The notes under the pieces: generated by a model
Database searches by the model: none
What the model saw: the letters and a program-made list of their open reading frames with translations, nothing else
What the model was told of the DNA's origin: nothing
Shown here: in pieces, positions 1-6,071 of the stretch
Position numbering within the stretch: position 1 is the first letter of the stretch
Layout: every line of letters begins with the position of its first letter
Translations under genes and position numbers: made by a program
NCBI GenBank assembly: GCA_903941145.1
Contig: CAJANQ010000333.1
Span: 1 to 8,358 of the forward strand
From: an uncultured Actinomycetes bacterium
GTDB lineage: Bacteria > Actinomycetota > Acidimicrobiia > Acidimicrobiales > Microtrichaceae
Length of the DNA: 8,358 nucleotides
Direction: 5' to 3'

Positions 1-22
1 CGCCAGATCCGTCCTCAGTTCC

Positions 23-73
23 CGAAATCTGGCTGATTCCGATCGCATTCCGAACGGAATCAGCCAGATTTCG
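23..73. repeat. Perfect 19-bp inverted repeat downstream of nhaA (possible terminator or operator)
   Basis: Positions 23-41 are the exact reverse complement of 55-73, with a 13-nt loop (42-54). The stretch is clearly less GC-rich than its surroundings. It begins 48 nt past the nhaA stop on the minus strand, so it can act as a hairpin terminator for nhaA, although neither side has a T-run; terminators without a U-tract are often proposed in GC-rich Actinomycetota. The right arm also takes part in a second, shorter dyad, ATTCCG-AA-CGGAAT (47-60), which would compete with the long stem. The heptamer GCCAGAT occurs again at 2-8. The structure is certain; whether it is a terminator, an operator or a copy of a dispersed repeat is open. 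No gene is visible in 1-121. Confidence 0.75.
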
Positions 74-121
74 TTGCGGGTAGGGGGTCGGGGGCCGGGA
101 AGTACAGCGGGGGTCAGCCGG

Positions 122-1483
122 TCAGTCGTCGGTGGGGTCCACGTCCGCGTCGAGCGCCGAGTAACGGACGTCGTCGGAGTCGTCCTCAACCTCGGCTGCC
201 ACCACAGGGAGCCGGGCGAACAGCGCCCAGCCCAGCAACGCAGCGAACACCGACGCAACGAGCACGCCCACCTTGGCGGCATCGACCAGCTCGGGGTCCG
301 AGAAGGCGAGCGCCGTGATGAACAGCGCGACGGTGAAGCCGATACCAGCCACGGCCCCAGCGGCGACCACGTGCGACCTGGAGACCCCGTCCGGCAGGTC
401 GGCGATCTTCAGGCGGACGGCCAGCTCGGTGGCCAGGAAGACGCCCAGCGGCTTGCCCACCACCAGGCCGAGGATGATGCCGATCGCCAGACGGTCCGTG
501 AGCAGGGTCCCGAAGTTGCCGCCGAGCTCGACCCCGGCGTTCGCCAACGCGAACAGCGGCACGATCACGAAGCTGGAGAACGGGTGCAGCAGGTCGCCCA
601 GGTACGCAGTGACAGGGATCGACTCGCGGGCGAACCGTGACGCTGCGAGCGACTCAGAGATCCGGCGGTCGACGCTGGCTCGGCCGGGGGTGAACTCCGG
701 GACCGGTACGTAGCTCTTCAGGGGGACGGCTGGCGCGAGGAGGCCCATGACGGCTCCTGCGATCGTCGGGTGGACCCCCGCCTTGTAGGTGCAGTACCAG
801 ACGCCGATCCCGACCGCGACGTAGAGGCTGATCCACGGCACGTCGAACCGCTTGAGCACTGCGACGACCACGATGCCGGCAGCAGCCAGGCCCAGGTAGC
901 CGAGCTTGACGCCCGAGCTGTACACGACGGCGATCACGATGATGCCGCCGACGTCGTCCACGATCGCCAGCGTGAGCAGGAACAACCGGAGGGGCGACGG
1001 CACGCGCTTGGTGAGCAGTGCCAGCACGCCGACGGCGAACGCGATGTCGGTGGCCATCGGGATGCCCCAGCCCCGCGCCCCGGGACTGCCGACGTTGACC
1101 GCGAGGAACAGCAGCGCCGGGACGACCATGCCGCCCACCGCCGCGAACACCGGCAGCGCCGCCTTGCGGGGCTCCCGCAGCTCACCGACCACCAGTTCCT
1201 GCTTGATCTCCAGCCCGACGACGAAGAAGAAGATCGTCATGAGCCCGTCGTTGACCCAGAACTCGAGCGGGCGGACGAACGAGAACGAGCCCAGCCGGAC
1301 GCCGACCTCGGTCATCCAGAACTCGTGCGTCGCGTCGGCGGCGCCCGAGTTGGCGAGCACCAGCGCGACGACCGTGGCGAACAGCAGCACGATGCCGCCG
1401 GCGGCCTCGAGCCAGAGGAACTCCGACAGCGCCTTGCCGATGCGGCCGCCACGTGGATCCGGACGGACGACCTTGGTGCTCAC
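122..1483 (-). CDS. nhaA: Na+/H+ antiporter NhaA
   Basis: This is a 453-residue inner-membrane antiporter that exchanges internal Na+ (or Li+) for external protons for pH and sodium homeostasis. The diagnostic NhaA residues are present: ATDIAFAVGV at about 144-153 (D146 corresponds to E. coli D133), the paired aspartates D176-D177 in AIVDDVGG (E. coli D163/D164, the ion-binding centre), and K344 in VVGKPLGVF (E. coli K300). The conserved segments FFFVVGLEIKQE, GVHPTIAGAVMGLL, FALANAGV and GIGFTVALFI are also there, with hydrophobic helices throughout. An acidic C-terminal tail of about 22 residues follows the last helix. The GTG start overlaps the stop of the upstream STAS gene by 4 nt (GTGA), with GGAG eight bases upstream, so translation is probably coupled. 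Family assignment is secure; the role of the tail is unknown. Confidence 0.97.
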   Translation of the reverse strand: MSTKVVRPDPRGGRIGKALSEFLWLEAAGGIVLLFATVVALVLANSGAADATHEFWMTEVGVRLGSFSFVRPLEFWVNDGLMTIFFFVVGLEIKQELVVGELREPRKAALPVFAAVGGMVVPALLFLAVNVGSPGARGWGIPMATDIAFAVGVLALLTKRVPSPLRLFLLTLAIVDDVGGIIVIAVVYSSGVKLGYLGLAAAGIVVVAVLKRFDVPWISLYVAVGIGVWYCTYKAGVHPTIAGAVMGLLAPAVPLKSYVPVPEFTPGRASVDRRISESLAASRFARESIPVTAYLGDLLHPFSSFVIVPLFALANAGVELGGNFGTLLTDRLAIGIILGLVVGKPLGVFLATELAVRLKIADLPDGVSRSHVVAAGAVAGIGFTVALFITALAFSDPELVDAAKVGVLVASVFAALLGWALFARLPVVAAEVEDDSDDVRYSALDADVDPTDD

Positions 1484-1809
1484 TGGACCGGCTCCAGGTC
1501 GTCGAGCGACGGCAGGACTGTCAGCACGGCGTCCATCCCCGCCTCGGTCAGCAGGTCGCGGGCGGGGCCTGCGGGGCAGACCACCACGAACTCGCCGCCC
1601 CGGCGCCGCGCCCGTACCCGGGCACCGAGCACCACGCCCAGGACGACGGTGTCGAGGTAGGCGACGTCCGACAGGTCCAGTCCGACCCGCTCGCCGACGA
1701 GCTGGTCCAGCGCGGTACGCAGGGCCGGCAGCGTGGCCAGGTCGAGGTCACCGACGACGGTGGCCAAGGACCAGCCCGCGCGGTCGGCGGTACGGACGTC
1801 GAACAACAC
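1480..1809 (-). CDS. STAS-domain protein, anti-sigma-factor-antagonist-like
   Basis: This is a 109-residue single-domain protein with the STAS pattern: an N-terminal beta hairpin, GDLDLATLPAL (20-30), the core strand VGLDLSDVAYLDTVVLG (42-58), and a C-terminal CPAGPARDLLTEAGMDAVL segment. STAS proteins of the SpoIIAA/RsbV/BldG type free a sigma factor by binding its anti-sigma kinase, and are switched off by phosphorylation in a D-S-[ST]-G-L-G motif. Here the motif reads D53-T-V-V-L-G: one threonine remains, and the second hydroxyl residue and the glycine are valines. No anti-sigma kinase is in the window. The gene is divergent from the helicase, as bldG is from its neighbouring helicase in Streptomyces. 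The start is GTG at 1809, with no good Shine-Dalgarno but a -10-like hexamer 6 nt upstream. STAS fold: confident; signalling role: inferred. Confidence 0.85.
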   Translation of the reverse strand: MLFDVRTADRAGWSLATVVGDLDLATLPALRTALDQLVGERVGLDLSDVAYLDTVVLGVVLGARVRARRRGGEFVVVCPAGPARDLLTEAGMDAVLTVLPSLDDLEPVQ

Positions 1810-1815
1810 GCCGCA

Positions 1816-1821
1816 ACCCTA
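1816..1821 (-). promoter_or_regulatory. Putative -10 element TAGGGT of the STAS-nhaA operon (leaderless)
   Basis: Read on the minus strand, TAGGGT fits the actinobacterial TANNNT -10 consensus and ends 6 nt before the GTG start at 1809. That puts the expected transcription start on or within a base of the start codon, so the mRNA would be leaderless. This agrees with the poor Shine-Dalgarno there. No convincing -35 is visible. Confidence 0.4.
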
Positions 1822-1835
1822 CGCGGGAGCACGCG

Positions 1836-1856
1836 TCACGCCCTTGCCCGGCGTGA
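1836..1856. promoter_or_regulatory. Interrupted dyad TCACGCC-N7-GGCGTGA, candidate operator
   Basis: A perfect 7-bp inverted repeat (1836-1842 and 1850-1856) with a 7-nt spacer lies in the divergent promoter region. Its half-sites are 14 bp centre to centre. It falls about 27-47 bp upstream of the STAS start, where it would overlap the -35 region, and about 62-82 bp upstream of the helicase start. A dimeric regulator could bind here and affect one or both promoters. In DNA this GC-rich a 7-bp repeat may also arise by chance. Confidence 0.3.
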
Positions 1857-1904
1857 AGGTCTAGCCGTCCGGCCACCGACCGGGAGGAGGACGCGCACGG
1901 CCCG

Positions 1905-1910
1905 TAGCGT
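1905..1910 (+). promoter_or_regulatory. Putative -10 element TAGCGT of the helicase gene (leaderless)
   Basis: TAGCGT matches TANNNT and is followed by 7 nt and then the ATG at 1918, the spacing expected when transcription begins at the start codon. The only purine-rich Shine-Dalgarno-like run (GGGAGGAGG, 1882-1890) is 27 nt from the ATG, too far to serve it. The element mirrors the one in front of the STAS gene (TAGGGTTG against TAGCGTTG). No clear -35 is present. Confidence 0.4.
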
Positions 1911-1917
1911 TGGCCCG

Positions 1918-4173
1918 ATGGACCAGGTTCCCGACGTGACGGTGGACGACGTGCTCGCACGTTGGACCGACGACCCGCGCCTGGTCCACACCGAGGAGCG
2001 GCCCGCCCGACCGGCCCGGCCCGGTTCGCTCGCCCAGCCGCTGACCGAGCAGGTAGCGGCCCACCTCCCCCACGAGGGCCTGTGGGCGCACCAGGCCGCC
2101 GCGGTCGACCTGGTGCGGGACGGACGGTCGGTGGTCGTGGCCACCGGGACCGCGTCAGGGAAGTCGCTCGCCTACCAGCTCCCCACCGCCGAGGTCACCG
2201 CCGCAGGCGGCACGGCGCTGTGGCTCTTCCCCACCAAGGCGCTCGCCCAGGACCAGCTGACGACCTTCACGTCCTGGCAGATGCCCTGGGTGACGGCGGG
2301 GACCTATGACGGCGACTGCTCGGTCGACGAGCGGGCGTACGTGCGGCGGCACGCCAACGTGGTGCTGACCAACCCCGACATGCTCCACCATGGGATCCTC
2401 CCCCAGCACCGGCGGTGGGACGACTTCCTCCGGCGGCTCTCGCTGGTCGTGGTCGACGAGCTGCACGTGCTGCGCGGCGTCTTCGGCACCCACACGGCGC
2501 AGGTCCTGCGGCGGCTGCAGCGGCTGGTGCACGCGCACGGTGGCGGCGACCTGAGGTTCGTGATGACCTCCGCGACCATCGGCGACCCGGCCGGCCTTGC
2601 CGAGGCGCTCTGCGGCCAGGCCGTCACTGCGGTCGACGACGACGGCTCCCCCGCCGGTCGACGCTCGGTGGTGCTGTGGGACCCGACCGAGGCCCCGGTC
2701 GGGACCTCGACCTCCGCCCCGGCGGCGGCCGGGCGCATCGCTGCCGACCTCGTCGGGGCAGGACTCCGCACCCTGGTGTTCTGCCGCTCCCGACGTTCGA
2801 CCGAGCTGGTGGCCAACGACCTGCGCGCCCACCTCGGGAAGGAGCACGAGGACACGATCCGCTCCTACCGCTCCGGCTACCTCCCGGAGGAGCGCCGCGA
2901 GATCGAGGCCGAGCTGTTCGACGGTTCCCTGCGCTGCGTCGTCGCCACCTCGGCGCTCGAGCTCGGCGTCGACATCGGCGGCCTCGACGCCGTCGTGCTG
3001 TGCGGGTTCCCTGGGACGGTGGCGTCGTTCTGGCAGCAGCTCGGCAGGGCCGGACGCGAGCAGCAGCACTCGCTGGCGGTCCTGGTTGCCGGCGACGACC
3101 AGCTCGACCGGTGGATGGTGCGGCACCCCGAGGAGCTCTTCGGGCGGGCCCCCGAGCCGGCGGTCATCAACAACTCCAACGCCTACATCGTGGTGCCCCA
3201 CCTGGGCTGCGCCGCGGCCGAGGTGCCGCTCCGGCACGCCGACGAGCAGTGGTGGCCCGACGTGCTCGACGAAGGCATCGCCGAGCTGGTCGGCACCGAC
3301 CGCTGCACGCTCCGGGCCGGCCCCGACGGGCCGGAGGTGGTCTGGACCGGCAGGGGCTCGCCGGCATCGGCGATCGGTCTGCGCTCGGCCTCACGGGGCG
3401 AGTACCGGGTGGTCGACCACACCGGTCGGACAGTCGGCACCGTCGACGAGGCACGCCTCCACGAGGTGCTGCACCCCGACGCCGTCTACCTGCACCAGGG
3501 CCGGGCGTGGCGGGTGACCGACCTGCAGCCCGTGGCCCGCGTCGCACGGGTCGAGCCTGCGGACGGCGACACGTACACCCAGGCCACCTCGAGCATCGGC
3601 ATCTCGGTGCTCGGCACCGACGACGAGCGGCCGGTCGGCAGGGCCACCCTGCACCTGGGCCGGGTCGAGGTGACCACCCAGGTGACCGGCTACCGCGAGC
3701 TGTCGGTGGTCGGGCACCGTGTGCTGTCGCGGCACGAGCTCGACCTGCCGGCGTCCCAGCTGCGGACCACTGCCGTGTGGTGGACGTTCGACGAGGACCT
3801 GGTCGACGACGCGGAGGTCACCGAGCAGCTGCTACCCGGGGCGCTGCACGCGGCCGAGCACGCGGCAATCGGGATCCTGCCGCTGTTCACGATCTGCGAC
3901 CGATGGGACGTGGGCGGCGTGTCCATCGCGTGGACGCCCGACACCGAGGCGGCCACCGTGTTCATCCATGACGGCTACCCGGGCGGGGCCGGCATCGCCG
4001 AGCTGGCCTACGGCGCGGCCGAGCGGCACCTGGCCGCGACGCTCGACGTGCTGGCGACCTGCCCGTGCGAACACGGGTGCCCGAGCTGTGTGCAGTCGCC
4101 CAAGTGCGGCAACGGGAACGAGCCGTTGGACAAGGGCGCGGCGACGGCGCTGCTCCGGGCCACGCTGCACTGA
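1918..4173 (+). CDS. Superfamily 2 DEAD/DEAH-type helicase, Hrq1/MrfA-like, of the helicase/secretion neighbourhood
   Basis: This is a 751-residue ATP-dependent helicase. Motif I is GTASGKS (77-83), motif II DELH (180-183), motif III SAT (218-220); the C-terminal RecA lobe has LVFCRSRRSTELVA (286-299), ATSALELGVDIGG (343-355) and motif VI QLGRAGR (374-380). A conserved TNPDMLH lies at 151-157. The end (715-730) holds five cysteines in CPCEHGCPSCVQSPKC, the probable zinc site of the DUF1998/MrfA-type C-terminal domain. Relatives Hrq1 and Bacillus MrfA act in repair of DNA crosslinks and bulky adducts, so a repair role is inferred. In most actinobacterial homologues motif II is DECH; here the third residue is Leu. 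The ATG at 1918 was chosen because nothing conserved precedes it and a -10-like element sits 7 nt upstream. Its stop is 8 nt from that of the convergent tadE-like gene. Confidence 0.93.
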   Translation: MDQVPDVTVDDVLARWTDDPRLVHTEERPARPARPGSLAQPLTEQVAAHLPHEGLWAHQAAAVDLVRDGRSVVVATGTASGKSLAYQLPTAEVTAAGGTALWLFPTKALAQDQLTTFTSWQMPWVTAGTYDGDCSVDERAYVRRHANVVLTNPDMLHHGILPQHRRWDDFLRRLSLVVVDELHVLRGVFGTHTAQVLRRLQRLVHAHGGGDLRFVMTSATIGDPAGLAEALCGQAVTAVDDDGSPAGRRSVVLWDPTEAPVGTSTSAPAAAGRIAADLVGAGLRTLVFCRSRRSTELVANDLRAHLGKEHEDTIRSYRSGYLPEERREIEAELFDGSLRCVVATSALELGVDIGGLDAVVLCGFPGTVASFWQQLGRAGREQQHSLAVLVAGDDQLDRWMVRHPEELFGRAPEPAVINNSNAYIVVPHLGCAAAEVPLRHADEQWWPDVLDEGIAELVGTDRCTLRAGPDGPEVVWTGRGSPASAIGLRSASRGEYRVVDHTGRTVGTVDEARLHEVLHPDAVYLHQGRAWRVTDLQPVARVARVEPADGDTYTQATSSIGISVLGTDDERPVGRATLHLGRVEVTTQVTGYRELSVVGHRVLSRHELDLPASQLRTTAVWWTFDEDLVDDAEVTEQLLPGALHAAEHAAIGILPLFTICDRWDVGGVSIAWTPDTEAATVFIHDGYPGGAGIAELAYGAAERHLAATLDVLATCPCEHGCPSCVQSPKCGNGNEPLDKGAATALLRATLH

Positions 4174-4181
4174 GGGGCGCG

Positions 4182-4553
4182 CTAGCCAGGACCCTCGACC
4201 AGCACGACCAGCCGCTCGCGCAGCTGGACCCCCGCGACGACGTACCCCACGAGCGGCACAGCGGTGGGCCGGGCAGTGACGGTCACGCCGAGCAGTCCAC
4301 CCGGCATCGAGTCGCCGTCGAGCTGCACGCTGGCGGCGCTCAGCGCTCCGCCGGAGGACCTTGCGGCACGCGTGGCCGCCCCGACGGTCGGCTCGACCAC
4401 CGCGGCGCGGGCGGCAGCCCGCGCCGCGTGGACCACGGCGACGCGGTCACGGGCCAGGAGCGCCACCTGGACCACGAGCGCGAGCGCCAGCAGCACGACG
4501 GGGAGTGCGAGTGCGAGCTCCACGGTGGCCTGGCCGCGCTCGGCCCGCACCAT
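4182..4553 (-). CDS. tadE: TadE-like minor pilin / pseudopilin
   Basis: This 123-residue protein has a class III-type prepilin signal: a short basic leader (MVRAERG), then Q-A-T-V-E, with the conserved Glu at +5 relative to cleavage after G7, followed by a long hydrophobic helix (about 13-34). That pattern is typical of TadE-family pseudopilins processed by a TadV-like peptidase, which is not in the window. The rest is Ala-rich helix and then a beta-rich region ending LVVLVEGPG. It is the last gene of the operon: its ATG shares one base with the stop of the Flp-like gene (TGATG), and GGGGAG lies 6 nt upstream. Mycobacterial loci have two TadE-like genes here (Rv3655c, Rv3654c); only one is found before the convergent helicase gene. 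Confidence 0.85.
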   Translation of the reverse strand: MVRAERGQATVELALALPVVLLALALVVQVALLARDRVAVVHAARAAARAAVVEPTVGAATRAARSSGGALSAASVQLDGDSMPGGLLGVTVTARPTAVPLVGYVVAGVQLRERLVVLVEGPG

Positions 4554-4804
4554 CAGGCTCTCCCCAGGATCTTGCCGACGACAGTGTCGAACAGGCGGCC
4601 GACCAGGTCGGTGCGGGCGACCCAGGCCACGAGCAGCAGCGCCACGGCAGCGGCGCCGAGCAGCACGAGCGCGTACTCGACAGTGCCCTGGCCGGACTCT
4701 GACGCTTGGCGCGGGGCGGCTACCCACGCGACGAACCGCAGCCAACGCAGCCGCAGGCGGGCCAGCGCCGAGGTGGCGGGCCGGGAAGTTGGAGTGACAG
4801 ACAT
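4553..4804 (-). CDS. Flp-like (type IVb) pilin with long leader
   Basis: This 83-residue protein carries a prepilin motif at 37-44, S-G-Q-G-T-V-E-Y: cleavage after G38 puts Glu at +5 and Tyr at +6, as in Flp pilins. A single hydrophobic helix (about 45-63) and a short C-terminus (LFDTVVGKILGRA) follow, so the mature pilin would be about 45 residues. The position matches the small DUF4244/Rv3656c-type pilin of other actinobacterial helicase/secretion loci. The leader is long (38 residues), basic and contains WLRFVAWVA. The ATG at 4804 has GAGG 6 nt upstream; the gap to the tadC-like stop is 14 nt. It is probably the major subunit of the surface appendage, though other actinobacterial members are only assumed to form pili. 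Confidence 0.82.
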   Translation of the reverse strand: MSVTPTSRPATSALARLRLRWLRFVAWVAAPRQASESGQGTVEYALVLLGAAAVALLLVAWVARTDLVGRLFDTVVGKILGRA

Positions 4805-4818
4805 GTGGGACCTCGGTC

Positions 4819-5517
4819 TCAGGGCCCCGGTGCGACGTTCGCCGCCGGGGCGTTGGACGGGGAAAGCGGAGCGACGGTGGGTGCAGGGGTCGAGAGCGGG
4901 GCGTCCGGCAGCGGACGGCCCGCGACCGAGGAGAGCGCCGCCGGCACGATGGTCAGCACGACGAACGCCGGGAGGACCAGCCCCACGAGCGGACCGAGCA
5001 GCAGCACCGGCAGGCGTCGGGCGCGGGCCTCGACGGCCCGACGGGCGCGACGGCGTTCGGTGTCGGCGAGCCGCTGGAGCGCGGGTCCGAGCGGGGTCCC
5101 CGACGCGGCGGCGACAGAGAGTGTCGTGGCCAGCGCCGCAGCGTCCGGGCCGAGCACCCGGGGCAGCCCGGCCAGGCCGTCGGCGAGCGGGACCCCGCGG
5201 TCGAACTCGGCAGCCACCCGGTCCAGTGCGAGCGCGACGGGGCCGTGGCCCTCGGCACCAGCAACCCTCACGGCACCGTGCAGGGAGTAGCCCGCAGAGA
5301 CGGCCACGGCCAGCAGGTCCACCGAGGCTGCAATGTCCGACAGACCACCGGGTCCCACGTCGCGGGGCCGGCGCGCCGGGCGAGCGGCCCAGGGACGACG
5401 AGGGCGCGGCGGGCCGACCGGACCAGGAGCCAGCTCGAGCACCCGGTGCGGCGGCAGACGGTGGTCGAGCGTCAACCAGACCGCCCACCCGGCCAGGAGC
5501 GACAGCACCCAGGTCAT
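4819..5517 (-). CDS. tadC: TadC-like type II secretion system F domain protein
   Basis: This 232-residue inner-membrane platform protein of the Tad machine has an N-terminal hydrophobic segment (about 1-17), a Pro/Arg-rich linker (20-57), a T2SF domain (about 60-150; LLAVAVSAGYSLHGAVRVAG and RGVPLADGLAGL are the typical helices), and a hydrophobic stretch (169-195, LPVLLLGPLVGLVLPAF onwards). Such proteins pair with TadB to couple the CpaF ATPase to pilin extrusion. Unusually, about 35 Pro/Ala/Ser-rich residues follow the last membrane segment (198-232). The ATG at 5517 overlaps the tadB-like stop by 4 nt (ATGA); no strong Shine-Dalgarno is seen, so translational coupling is likely. The B/C designation rests on gene order. 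Confidence 0.85.
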   Translation of the reverse strand: MTWVLSLLAGWAVWLTLDHRLPPHRVLELAPGPVGPPRPRRPWAARPARRPRDVGPGGLSDIAASVDLLAVAVSAGYSLHGAVRVAGAEGHGPVALALDRVAAEFDRGVPLADGLAGLPRVLGPDAAALATTLSVAAASGTPLGPALQRLADTERRRARRAVEARARRLPVLLLGPLVGLVLPAFVVLTIVPAALSSVAGRPLPDAPLSTPAPTVAPLSPSNAPAANVAPGP

Positions 5518-6071
5518 GGCGCGACCGTGGCGACGAGCCGACGGACCACGAGGACGCCACCGGCCTCCATCGCGCCACCCACCAGCAGACACGCCCAGCC
5601 GGCCGGGGTGGTGAGCAGCACACGGGCCACCCCTGGGTCGAGCACGGAGAATCCGACGACGCCCACCAGCGGGAGCGCGGCCAGCACCCAGGCCGACAGC
5701 CGGACCTGGGCCGTCAGGGCCCGGAGCTCGTCGGCCACCTCGAACCGGTCGGACAACGCCGTGGCCACGCCCTCGAGCGCCGGCGCGGTGCGGCCCCCGT
5801 GCCGGTGTGCGAACCGGCACGCCACCACAAAGAGGCCGACCGCGTCAGAGGGCCGGGCCCGGCGCCAGCCTGCGAGCACCGTGGCCAGCGGAACTCCCCG
5901 CCGGGCGGCGCCCACCACGCGCCGCAGGTCGAGCTGGAGCGGTCCGTCCACCGCATCGGCGGACCGGTCGAGCGCGTCGAGCAACGAGGCCCCGGCGCGC
6001 AGGTCCCGGCCGACCTGGGCGGCGACCAACGGCAGCGAGGCCTCGAGCGCCGCCAGTTCACGCGGCCGCAC
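5514..6071 (-). CDS. tadB: TadB-like type II secretion system F domain protein (short form)
   Basis: This 185-residue protein begins directly with a T2SF domain (about 8-126: LPLVAAQVGRDLRAGASLLDAL, RRGVPLATVLAGW, ACRFAHRHGGRTAPALEGVA), followed by two hydrophobic segments (about 126-145 and 155-176). Full-length TadB proteins usually have extra N-terminal membrane segments and are near 300 residues, so this is a reduced form, as in other actinobacterial loci. It is expected to form the inner-membrane platform with the TadC-like protein. The GTG at 6071 was chosen because GGAGG (6078-6082) lies 6 nt upstream and similarity begins there. It overlaps the ATPase gene by 14 nt. An open frame extends farther upstream but only mirrors the ATPase coding sequence. 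Confidence 0.87.
   Translation of the reverse strand: MRPRELAALEASLPLVAAQVGRDLRAGASLLDALDRSADAVDGPLQLDLRRVVGAARRGVPLATVLAGWRRARPSDAVGLFVVACRFAHRHGGRTAPALEGVATALSDRFEVADELRALTAQVRLSAWVLAALPLVGVVGFSVLDPGVARVLLTTPAGWACLLVGGAMEAGGVLVVRRLVATVAP

Noticed and set aside
1453..1917. In-frame upstream extension of the helicase
   Set aside because: It would run antisense through the STAS gene, shows no helicase-like sequence, and the ATG at 1918 has a suitable -10 element.
2155..3237. 360-codon open frame on the minus strand inside the helicase gene
   Set aside because: The plus-strand frame carries all helicase motifs; the antisense frame has no recognisable domain.
4174..4181. Bidirectional terminator between the helicase and tadE-like genes
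   Set aside because: Only 8 nt separate the stops and no stable hairpin is seen there.
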